DNA of 64,000 nt from Mesodorylaimus sp. YZB2_4. Its lineage: Eukaryota > Nematoda > Enoplea > Dorylaimida > Dorylaimidae. The notes beneath the pieces were generated by a model. That model was not told where the DNA came from and searched no databases. It was given only the letters and a program-made list of their open reading frames with translations. Location: contig JASANH010001507.1 in NCBI GenBank assembly GCA_030248295.1, positions 62,001 through 126,000 on the forward strand, given 5' to 3'. This document shows positions 24,001-33,568 of the stretch, piece after piece (the first letter of the stretch is position 1; each line of letters starts with the position of its first letter). Both the position numbers and the translations under genes were made by a program.

Positions 24001-24465
24001 TCACACCACACAATCTTATTGTGGCCTGGGCTCTTTCAGAATATGGCTGTCCATTTGGAAACGCCTACTTGTATCCTGGCACCCGCACACCATTGGCCTG
24101 TACTCGAACTGGGGCCCCCTGTCCAGTTGGCTACTCCTGTCAACAGTCTACCACCAACAGTTTGCTGCAATGTTGTTCCAACTTCGGGCGACAAACGGGT
24201 GCTTCTGTCAGAACAAACGAAATCACAAAGCAGGCGACGAACCAGAACCCGAATCCCAATCCTATTCCAAGTCCCAATGGTAGGTCCTCGGTTATATAGT
24301 GGCGACTGGTTAGGCGGGTATCTACTTACAAATGTTCTCCGCCTGGCTCTGCTTTTAGTGCCCATCACAGCAGGCAACACGCTACGAAAATGCTCCAGCA
24401 ATTTCGATTGTCGTGACAAGAACGGTGTTCCGAAATTGTGCGTTCGAGGATACTGCATGCAATAG
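18091..24465 (+). CDS. Kunitz/lustrin/EB multidomain secreted protein B
   Basis: Twenty-four exons, 3,876 nt, 1,291 residues. Exons: 18091-18160, 18416-18500, 18782-18870, 18933-19064, 19360-19740, 19797-19970, 20031-20162, 20229-20322, 20378-20490, 20647-20781, 20838-21011, 21061-21213, 21276-21452, 21506-21658, 22020-22196, 22261-22437, 22491-22622, 22678-22845, 22904-23056, 23183-23371, 23416-23724, 23819-23980, 24040-24279, 24359-24465. Order: signal peptide, a divergent linker ending in the furin-type RHKR, two EB modules, lustrin, five Kunitz domains each followed by lustrin, more lustrin repeats (about 14 in total), and a short C-terminal four-cysteine EB-like exon absent from gene A. 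Kunitz domains 1 and 2 lack the second and fourth cysteines, as in A. It carries introns that A lacks (inside Kunitz 2 and before Kunitz 5). The intron before exon 5 holds a SINE. Confidence 0.88.
19180..19335 (-). repeat. SINE copy in an intron of Kunitz/lustrin gene B
   Basis: On the minus strand: ATGCCCTGATGAGTTAGGTG (A-box half), CTCTCACGC, then GTGTTCGACTCGCGGCT and ATTTTGTAAGTAGTGCGTCC, which lines up with the 1.0 kb copy. It occupies most of the second half of intron 19065-19359. Confidence 0.6.
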
Positions 24466-25180
24466 TGGACTCGCACTTCTTCCGATACACTGCCTCTTTT
24501 ATATCCTTGCGTTATATTGCGGTTGGTGAAGTTTGTTCCAGCAAAATAAGACTCTCATGTATACTTGCAAACCATGTACAGAGTCAGATTGAGAGCTCTC
24601 TAAGAGAGGAGACAAGCCTGTATGTGATCAGCAGAATCAACAATGACCACAAATCCTATATCCAACAGGTGCATGTGTGATCTGCCCACACTGCCGCGCC
24701 ACGCACAAAAGGCAGACCCGGAACGCGTAGAAGAGGTCACCGTTCAGAGGGCCACCAAAAGGTACTTACGGGCACGACACCAAAGCAGGCTAGTATCGAT
24801 GCAAAACGAGAACCAGTCCAGTCCACGACGACGAGGTTAGTTTATACCTCTACTCATGGACGACTTTAAGAGGGTAACCATACTACCAGGCTCTCTAACA
24901 AGTAAAGGTACAGATGTGAGCAGCGGTGCCACTCGGTTGTCGCAAACTGCAGTGTCCGCGATCGTTTCCTCTCCGTAATGAGCGTCCATACAGTACGTAT
25001 TCTGAAAACGATAGGACCCTATAATAACCAAGACCACAACAGGATGCTGGTCATGCGTGATTTTACCAGGGGCCTTACCTTGGTGGGTGGGCTTACAGTA
25101 TATACTTCGGGCGCATAAGAAGTTTATACTCCTAGCTGACAGAAGGAGGCTTAGCGCCGCCTTTCCTAATGCTTAAGCAT

Positions 25181-25694
25181 TAACCCGACGGGTTGACGTC
25201 TCCCAGCCGGGGTAATATCAATCTCTCGACCCCCCTGGAATGCTGGTTACAAAGGGGCCATCATATGCGTCTGTCATACTTCTAGGTTTCAATAATGAAA
25301 TGGAGGATGAGCACTTTTACATTTAGAATGGCTAGAATAGACTGTTAGGAAAATGGTAGGACTCCGACTATTGCCTGCTTATTAATTTGGAGCTAATTAC
25401 CTGGTAGCTAGGATTGTGTGTACTTTGGTAACTGTTCCCCTATGCGCAGTGGAAGCCCATCTCCTTCGGTGAGGCAGTGGCCCCAGGCATGCAGTGTTGC
25501 CGCCTTCGCATATTTTACAACCATGCCAGCAGGCGTAGGAGAGAGTGTGGCCAACCGAAGTCGGCGGGACAAAAACTCCGACTGGAGGTAGCTTAGTCTA
25601 GCGACTATACCTGGCCTGGAAACATCAACCGAGGAGGTTGTCGTCTCCCAGCCAGGGGAGAGTATCGATTACTCTCTCCCACTCGCCATGGCTT
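25181..25694 (+). repeat. Two degenerate copies of a dispersed repeat (family R2)
   Basis: Copies at about 25181-25235 and 25622-25694 share GTCTCCCAGCC(A/G)GGG followed by a pyrimidine-rich CTCTCxxxC stretch. A third, cleaner copy lies at 46497-46567. The mobile element type is not recognised. Confidence 0.5.
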
Positions 25695-26023
25695 GTCGGC
25701 AGAGGGTTACAATTTCAACAAGTTCGCCCAGTCACAGGTTATCAAGGTACAGTACGTCGTAAACACCAACAACAACAACAACGACGGTCCTACTGCCTGG
25801 GAGTACTACTCATGAGTTCTCTGCATCACGCATGTCCTGATTCTGGCACATGTTGCCTCAGCATCATTGAATGAAAAATTAACCCATTTTGGCTAACAAG
25901 GCCATCGATTTCCGAGCTAGTAAATTTTAGATCTATGTGCCTACTTGGACAGTATCATACGGGACTAACTTAAAAAATCGTTTTAAGTCCACCTGTGGAT
26001 CGCCCTACTTTAACCACCTTGTG

Positions 26024-26105
26024 TTCGAGTCGCGGGCCGGTAAATCATTTTGTGTAATGTCACCCTCGAGTGTACGTAAGCGCTTGGCGTTGCGGCAAAA
26101 AATGA
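26024..26105 (+). repeat. SINE copy, 3' half
   Basis: GTGTTCGAGTCGCGGGCCGG, then TCATTTTGTGTAATGTCACC, CCTCGAGTGTACGTAAGCGC and the AAAAATGAACATCATG end; collinear with the copies at 1.0 and 13.6 kb. Confidence 0.6.
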
Positions 26106-26115
26106 ACATCATGAG

Positions 26116-26200
26116 CATCACGCACGTTTTTCTGTCACACATGAGCACAGGACTCGCATCACAAGCACAGCAGTGCACACAGCATGATCGGGCCGCAGAT
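26116..26200 (+). repeat. Dispersed repeat (family R3), copy 1
   Basis: About 85 bp matching 35180-35262 in the same orientation; shared cores are TTTTTCTGTCACACA, GAGCACAGGACT and CATGATCGGG. It ends 9 bp before the stop codon of kinase 2, so it contributes to that gene's 3' UTR. Confidence 0.55.
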
Positions 26201-26208
26201 TGATGTCT

Positions 26209-27722
26209 TCACGGCAAGCACAGCCCGGTGTGGTAGTTCTTGAGGGCGGCGACCATTTCGGTCATTGTCGGACGTTCTTGGGCCTTCATCAGGCATCGCA
26301 CTGCCAGTTCTCCGACCTCTTTCGGCATGGTCTTCGGCAGGGGCAGGCGGAAACCGCTCTTCAACTGTTCCAGCATCTCCTTCAGTTTCGTCCCTAAGCC
26401 GAGGTAGTGTGCTTCGTACGGGTTTTTTCCCGAGTTGTAAACCTAAAAAGCAGCAATTATCGATGGTCCAGTCTCAACAGAATAGCTTACTTCGTGCATG
26501 AGAATTCCGAAGCTCCATACGTCGGTCGCCGATGTCCATTCGCGAACTTCCAGTGCCTCTGGTGCCGTGCTGTAGACTGGTAATCGGCGTTTCGTTGCCA
26601 GCTCGTAGTGGTCGGGAGCCAAGCGGGAGAGGCCGAAATCGCCGATCTTGACAGTGAACTTCCTGTCCGTCTGCACCACCAGGCAGTTGCGACTCGCGAT
26701 GTCTCTAAACTGAGCAAGTTCCAGACTACTTCCCCAACTACAGTAGGGACGGGGTGGTAGACGCACCTGTGGATGATGTCGTGCTTGTGAAGGTACTCGA
26801 TTCCCTTCGCAGAGTCCACCAGAGATCGCACCCGCCCTCGCTCTTCCAGCAGGTTCTTTTCGAGCAGCTTGTCCAAGGACCCGACTGAAAAAGGAAGCAA
26901 TAAATATGCTAAGCCATGAGAAGGGGGGACGACTCACAGTTGCAGAACTCCAAGATGATGAGCATGCGGGGCACCTCGCCAGGATGCTGTGACCAGAAGC
27001 TGAGACCTTTCAATCGGACGACGTTCTCGTGGTCCAGCAGCGTCATCAACTTGGCCTCTGCCATGCACTCCGCTTTGTCTTTCTCACTGGCGGCGCTGCT
27101 CAGGATCTTGACGGCGACGATCTCACGCGTCGGCAGCAGCTCGGCCTTCCACACCTCTCCGAAGTTTCCCTACAAGATGAACGGATGCAAGTGACATGAT
27201 AGCTGATGTTGAGTTTTTTACTTTGCCGAGTTCGTGCAGAAAGTTGACTCGTTCTCCTTCGATCATTTTGAACGTATTGTAAACGGGCGTTGTCAGTTTG
27301 CTCGATTGCGCCGACAGTTTTTTCCCAGACTCGTAGTAATGGCTGACCAGGGCCTCAAGCGTCGGAAATTCCTTGGTTCCGATGAAGTACATCTAAAGAA
27401 AGCCGACCTCATAAGAAAGGCCTGCAAAAAATTGACCTACTCCATTTTTAATCGAGCCACTTACCTTTTCGTTGGTTCCGAACTTGAATTGGTGAACCTT
27501 CATGCCGTCAGAGACGCAGAGGACTCGACCACCGGTGCCGCGACGGAGCAGGAAATCGCCGTTGCTCTTGAGCAGCTGGGAGAGAAATTCGCGGTGCAGA
27601 TTCGCGAAGTACAGCTTGCCGAAATCGATTTTCGGTTTCTGAGAAAGGAAAATTCGATCAACTCGATCACTGACACAACAAAGTGAAATGAAACTCACTC
27701 GTCCACTCCTACTCTTCGACAT
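26209..27722 (-). CDS. SH2-domain non-receptor tyrosine kinase 2 (Fer/Fps-like, nematode type)
   Basis: Seven exons: 27722-27699, 27638-27465, 27392-27222, 27169-26938, 26884-26767, 26704-26491, 26442-26209. They total 1,167 nt, or 388 residues. The last three exons have exactly the lengths of kinase 1's (118, 214, 234 nt) and all intron positions in the kinase domain agree. SH2: FANLHREFLSQLL, then GDFLLRRG with the binding arginine. Kinase: GNFGEVW, VAVKIL, HRDIASRN, DFGLSR, STAPEALE, DVWSFGIL. As in kinase 1, the KW before the APE segment is replaced (PVYSTAPE), but APE is intact. An ATG further upstream (about 27783) runs into a stop, so MSKSRSGR is taken as the N-terminus. It is divergent from the fucosyltransferase, with a 47-bp inverted repeat in the 391 bp between. 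Confidence 0.88.
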
Positions 27723-28113
27723 CTTTAAGTCCGAGCACCAACCGACCGTCTGCCCACTCAACGAGACTGACAGTGTCAGGCATCGTCTGCTCGACTCGGT
27801 CGAACTCGGGGAAAGTAGTAGTGTAAAGTTGGTAGGTAAGTGCTTGTTGATGGCCTGTTAGGGCGCATTTATAGTCGACAAAATTTCTACTCCTACCCCT
27901 AGGGTAGGTGCAACGGCCATATACTTAAGCGTGTGCTATTTCTCCTACCCGAGGGGTAGGTGTAGAAATTTTGTCGACTATAAATGCGCCTTCTGACTGG
28001 ATGCTGTAGGCAGACTTTTTACAATTCCATGCGTTACCAGCTCGACTGGGGGCAAAATAGGTTTTTTCTTAGTGCAGTCCAATTACAGGCTGTTTTGCTA
28101 TTGCACCGCAGTG
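27723..28113. promoter_or_regulatory. Divergent promoter region, kinase 2 / fucosyltransferase
   Basis: 391 bp between two initiation codons pointing outward. It contains the inverted repeat at 27862-27990. Both genes must have their core promoter here unless leader exons lie inside the neighbour. Confidence 0.5.
27862..27990. repeat. Inverted repeat with 47-bp arms (hairpin or small MITE)
   Basis: Left arm 27862-27908 and right arm 27944-27990 are reverse complements with two mismatches over 47 bp, around a 35-bp spacer. Each arm starts GGCGCATTTATAGTCGAC and ends in a near-palindromic CCTACCCCTAGGGTAGG. I could not see a target-site duplication. Confidence 0.85.
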
Positions 28114-30739
28114 ATGAATTTCTTAAAACTTTTCCTTGTGCTGGTTCTATGCGTCTGTATTATATTTGTTTTTACTTCCTTGTGTCAGCCAAAGGATGTT
28201 ATCAAATTTTATTTCCAATACTTCCAAAATGATTCACTCCCCGTCGATCAGGACTTCAATGAATCACACATCGTGGGTTTCGTTCGAAGCGAAACCAGAC
28301 CGGCTGTGAAATCAGATGCAAAGAAAATTATTTACATTTGGGACACTCACGAAATCGGAGGACAGCATTTGAACGCATGCCCAGACTACAACTGTCTGAT
28401 CACAACTGAGGACGAGCTGCTCGATAATTCAACCGCCGTAGTGTTTCACGACCACGTCCTCGATGCACCCTCTCCACGAGACCCGTCAAAGATTTACGTA
28501 TTCTTCACTCGCGAGGCCCCCACCTCTTGTCGCATCGATTACGAATACAGAAATAATTTCTTTAATCTTTCAATGGGATATCGAGAAGATGCCGACGTGC
28601 TGTGCCCGTATGGATACGCAGTTAAACGACGCAAACCTCTGAAAAGCTTGCCGATGAATTTAAGTGAATTGATTGCTGGGAAAGGTAAGTGATTTTGGTT
28701 AATGTCACTGGAAGGTTGGGAAGACGTCGTCAAATGGCATTTTGTATAGGCTATGCAGTGCCTACTCAGTACAGGCAAAATGCCTCTAAGTAAACAGTTA
28801 TTATTTTTTTATTTTTGCACCCATCCTGGTCGATCTAGGGGAGGGTCGATTTTCGAGCCCTTACCCGAGGGCTAGGGGGGCTTGTTAGTTGACCCTATCT
28901 TGCTGTGACGACCTAGCGAGTCAAGCTAGGTGTCGTGCGATAACAGAAGAAAGACTATTCAACGAGACTTTACTTCTGACGACCGCACGGGACACTCACT
29001 CAATACAGACTGGCTGACGAAACCTCGATAAACAACAGGGCACCAGCGGGCAAGGCACAGCAACCAATCAGCGAACGCGCAAGGCGCGGCGAAAAAAGAA
29101 CGGGCAGAAAGGAAGTGTCTGGATAGCCGGCAAGGCCGTCTGGGTCACCAGAATTCAAAAAGAAGGGGGCTAACCAAATTCGAATAGCCACACCCTTACA
29201 TGGCCATCGAGTAGGATCAAACTGGGATGCATGCCGGGCAAGGGTGCGTGGTACTAGTAGGCGTTGGCCGGCATTGCTTGGGCCACCAACCCTGACCGGG
29301 AGGCCGCAGTTCTGTTCCGGCTGAGGACGGCAGTTCAGTAAGCCCGTTCTCAGAGTGGGAACCGGTCTTCGACGGCAGTTTAGTAAGTCCGTCGCTGGCC
29401 TTGCGCGCCTGGCTCTGGGCGACTTACCTGGGTACCGTCATGTGGCGGACGCCGAACGAGTAGAGAATCAGGAAACTGGTTCCCGAACACCAGTCGGGAA
29501 GGTCCTTCCCCTTCTCGCTTAGTATCATCCTGGGAGGCTGGTGGTGGCACAGGATGCCGTCGTGTGGAGGTGCTCCTAGTGGAGACACAATGAGGGAAGC
29601 TGCCGTGAGAGCTGGTCACCTCACGGCCCCGCTTATCATATCAAGACTGCTGGCCGGCTATGGGCAAAAACGGGTTGGAAGTCCCGCGGGGAACTGGGGC
29701 GGCGCGGAGCTAAACCCACAAAAAAGTGTGCGTGCTAATCGCTACCTCGCGATGTCGGCGGTTACCCCATGGGGCAACAATACCCAGTCCGTGCCCCATG
29801 AGGGGACCGGAGAGCCTTTCGCCCCATAAGGCCTCTCCTCGTTTATCGACCCTGGAGGGATGAAGGCTGAGTCACCGACCACCAGGCGTGCAAGGCGCAG
29901 AGAGAACTTCACCAAGTTCTCAGACGACCAGAGCTGAACTCAGGGACGACCAGCTTCTAGCTGCGCCAAGCAAACTGCGACACACGCCTTTAACCGCTAC
30001 ACCACCGAGGGGGCAAGTGTACACTTGTCTATTTTAGGTTTCCTTAGCCGACTACTGGATGGAACTAACAGCGAGTTTAGGGGAACTGACGCATTTCAAA
30101 AGTATGTGTCCTTTTACTGTAGATCGACCAGTCGCTTGGTTTGTCAGCAATTGCGGAAGCAGTAGCAAGCGTAGAGAATATGTCGACGAACTCAAGAAGC
30201 ACATCGACGTGGATATCTACGGTCGCTGTGGTCCATTAAGATGTCCAAAAGACTGGAACAACTGCTCCAGTTTGCTAGAACGTCGGTACAAGTTTTACCT
30301 GGCCTTCGAAAACAGCGTCTGCAAAGATTACATAACGGAGAAGTTCTGGCAAAAGATGGGACTGAACATCGTGGTCGTCGTTCTCAAAAGGTCGATCGTC
30401 GAGAAATTCGCGCCTCCAGGATCGTTCATAGCTGCTGACGATTTTGACTCGCCGCGTTCCTTGGCCGCCTATCTGCAAAAACTTGATGCTGATGATGTGT
30501 TGTATGGAGCTCAGTTCGAATGGCGTCGTGAATATCGCATTGTAAATTTAGACACACTTGACCACGGCCCAAACGAGCGACCCTGGTGTTTCTGCGAATT
30601 GTGTCGACGTCTCTGGGAATCTCCAGTTCGCACATCGCCATATCCGGATTTCAATCATTGGTGGTCGAAGACGAGTTCTTGCGATAACAAGCTCGTGACT
30701 AGAATGCTTAGGGGTTTACGGGTACATAAATTAAAATAA
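28114..30739 (+). CDS. Alpha-1,3-fucosyltransferase (GT10 family)
   Basis: Two exons, 28114-28684 and 30123-30739, 1,188 nt, 395 residues. Type II Golgi topology: a four-residue cytosolic tail (MNFL) and a helix at about residues 5-24, then a lumenal stem. GT10 features: FTREAP, FNLSMGYREDADVLCPYG (residues about 151-168), WFVSNCGSSSKRREYVDEL, and the donor-binding block YLAFENSVCKDYITEKFW (about 263-280). By family it transfers fucose from GDP-fucose to GlcNAc on N-glycans or other glycans. The single 1,438-bp intron is mostly filled by a repeat element. The stop codon overlaps an AATAAA at 30735, giving an extremely short 3' UTR. Confidence 0.88.
28810..30015 (-). mobile_element. About 1.2 kb tRNA-headed repeat inserted in the fucosyltransferase intron
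   Basis: Read on the minus strand from 30015: a tRNA-like start with GGTGGTGTAGCGGTTAAAGG (A-box match; the B box is weak, GAGTTCAGCTC), then about 1.1 kb of GC-rich sequence unlike the AT-rich flanks, ending at an A-rich tail near 28810 (CAAAAATAAAAAAATAATAA). Internally it has a duplicated GACGGCAGTTxAGTAAGxCC unit (29326 and 29370). No long ORF and no target duplication were found. It looks like an unusually long SINE or a non-autonomous retroposon. Confidence 0.45.
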
Positions 30740-30740
30740 A
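30735..30740 (+). terminator. Poly(A) signal overlapping the fucosyltransferase stop
   Basis: AATAAA shares bases with the TAA stop at 30737-30739. Confidence 0.5.
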
Positions 30741-33568
30741 ATGTCTGGATGTGTGTCTATTGCTTGGACGGTATTTGTTACCAGTAGGCGTATAGGTCCT
30801 TTCAATCTTTCAATGTTTAAGTTTGTGACAATACGAAGACATGTTATGAGCGATTCCCAAGGACACGGGTGAATGAGATCGATGGTGGGACATGTGTACA
30901 TTGCTGGGCGAGTGTACGATTGCCCCAAGCAGGGACGCCTACTGTAAGTCTTCAGAAGCCCTCCCTTACACTTGAGCGAACCGCAGCCCTCCAGAGATTG
31001 GTCCAGCCCGCTTTCAGTCGCGGGTCTCGACTGTGCTTGCGCTGACGGCGAGAGCTCGCAACGATGGTGGCGGCTTATTAGAAACATTGACAGTACGTAA
31101 TTTGTTTCATGGTAACTTTTCGTGGGTGTATTTGGTTGTTGCATCAGGTATGGGCTCTGAGGAGAAATATGAATCGGACGAGTGGGAAATCCTGCCGCAT
31201 AGGAGAAGGCTAATCGTAATGTCATAAAGCACCCACGATCCACGGCACCACGCGAGAGGGGAATACTGACCATGAGCAGTACTGCGTCTAGTGCGCACTT
31301 ACGCGCTTGAGGATTATTGTTGCTAGGGTATTTTTGTGTAATGTGCGTTGCTTGATGTACCTGGGTTCGACAAGCCAAAGCTGGTGCCTCAGCGAGCTGC
31401 AGGTGAAGATTCATTGAGGGACTCTGCTAGTCAGATCTACCAGTCCACCTTTCTGCGCGGATCTGGTCCACTCTTTGGAACGAAGCTTCCCCTTCGTTCA
31501 GGAACCCTGTCTGATATGATCTATTAGGGCTAGTTCCCAGGATCGATCAGCGAGTGTCGGTTGCCCCTATGCCCCCTATTCAGAACTCCGAGGTTTAGTT
31601 TAGAGGAGCGTGGAGTCACGCTCAAAGAGGGGAGGAACGGAAAGAGAAAAAAAAAAGATAAAAACAAAAAAAAAAAAAAAAAAAATTTAAAAAATAAAAA
31701 AAAAAAAAACAAAAAAAAAAAAAATAAAAAAAAAATTGGCGCGGGAGGAGTGTAACCGCACCTCTCCGTGCGTGTGAGTTCCTTTCCCGAGCGGCCAGCT
31801 GACCCTTTTTTTAAAATGACACTCTTTTGTGGAGGCACTCGCACCACTAAATACCTGCATTATTGCTCTTCTGGTGGCAGCCGATCAAGCACGTTCGACT
31901 GAGCATATCTCATTCCATTTAACGATCATTTTCGAACAAGTGAAAACATGATCAGGTACGAGACAAACAAACGCATTGGTAGAAACTTTGTATCACTTGC
32001 GTGTAAGCATGTCGGCGGCTAGTTGGAGAAAACCTCAAAGAGAATTGGACAGTGATACACCGATCACCAAGATAAAAGACGCGGACGACGGACCGATACG
32101 GAAGAATGAGAGGAATAAAGCCACGAGGAGCGCGGGTAGACATTGATACTGTAATGAAGTTGGCTACGGGTTGGACTGAACCTACGTAACCTGACCGCAC
32201 CACACTATGGCACTATTTACTGACTGGTCCGAATCGTGGATACGGACTGTATCGGCCAGCGTTGCCCCTGCGACTGCCGCGCGTTTGATACATTGAATTC
32301 GGACCAAAAACCAAAGACGAATGAATCAACGTTTTATTTGCCGACTGCTCGAGAATAACCGTTATCATGATACTGGTCTTAGACATAGAAACACGCCGCC
32401 TTTCATACTGAACCTAATAGACACGTCTAGCCACTATTTACATCAATCATAGAAATCATCTTGGAAATCCAGTCTTTCTCGCAAGATCGAGCAATTGGTG
32501 CACTGGAACGCAATGAACGATGATGAATGAGGACTATGCAGATGACGTTAGGTCCAAAAGTCAACCCTATCGGTCTTGACACCGTTCTAATTGAAAGGGA
32601 ATATGCCATACGCCCAAATATTAATATGCTTTGTTGCAATACTGCTGTGCGATGAAAACGACATGTGAGATAGGATAAATTGTAGTTAGTGGTTGGAAAT
32701 CCTGATATTCTAGAAATTCCGTTCAAAGGTTTGATATGGACATATTGCGCGCAAAGGAATATGGATTGCGGAGTTACCATGGCTGGAATCAGTCAGCGCA
32801 CTGATAACATATAATTAACGAATTTAGACAAAAACCACCCCCTGGCTAACCTGACTCGGCCGATCCCCCACTGTGAATGTCTCCAGAACTTCCTATTCTA
32901 AAAGTATTGTACATGGGCAATTTTGGTGAACCTGTGTGATTAATTTTCGGGTGCAGCCAATATCTGCGCTAAATTTTCATGAGCCCCTATAAATAATCGA
33001 TTATGCTGCAATCTCTAGAATACCAGCTTGTGTGCCCATGGAGAGGATTGCTCTGGGAGGCGACAGATCGCTCCACTCTTGATTACAAATCAAATCGGCA
33101 TTCGAATTCTTTCTTTTCAAGAGATCTGGAGAGCAAAAACCTGCACTTGCCAAGCCTTTGAAAAGAATCTTCACAGGGTAAAAACTCGTAGCGTAACTGA
33201 AGTAGTTATCGAATTTTCGGTGATTTGATCCTTTTTGAAGATTCTTCCCATTCCACCTAGTCATCACTCATTTCCGCATCACCCATTTTTTTCAGTAACT
33301 CATTATTCTTATTACCTACATCATCAGCAGCATTTTCCTGCGCCCTAGCTTTGAGTAGGAAAATCTTCACACCATAATTGGCACTAACCAGTATCAAACA
33401 CACGTAGGTATGTCAGGCCTGCATGGAAGCTGTCGAGCACAGACTGAATTTCTTGCGGGACCCTTCCCGCATAGCACCGCCAGATTCATTTCAATGCTTT
33501 ACACTGCATTGGGCTAGATTTTTGCAAGTTGAAACTTCTGTCTTTTCTAACGTTACTTGTCTGAGGGC
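30740..33568. other. Intergenic region, no gene recognised
   Basis: 2.8 kb with no ORF showing family features. Positions 31646-31736 are a nearly pure A run broken by single T/C/G bases, flanked by unique sequence, possibly an old retroposon tail. The remainder is unremarkable AT-rich sequence. Confidence 0.5.
31646..31736. repeat. A-rich low-complexity tract
   Basis: About 90 bp, over 85% A on the plus strand. The predicted translations through it are artefacts. Confidence 0.8.

Larger units (their letters stand above)
24466..26208. other. Repeat-rich intergenic region, no gene recognised
   Basis: Separates gene B from the convergent kinase 2. It contains two degenerate copies of a repeat also found at 46.5 kb (25181-25235 and 25622-25694), a SINE (26024-26105), another dispersed repeat (26116-26200), a CAACAACAACAA microsatellite near 25770, and a short reading-frame remnant encoding ICPHC near 24680. 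Confidence 0.5.

Noticed and set aside
31530..31847. Open frames across 31.5-31.85 kb on both strands
   Set aside because: They are translations of the A-rich tract (poly-K or poly-F).
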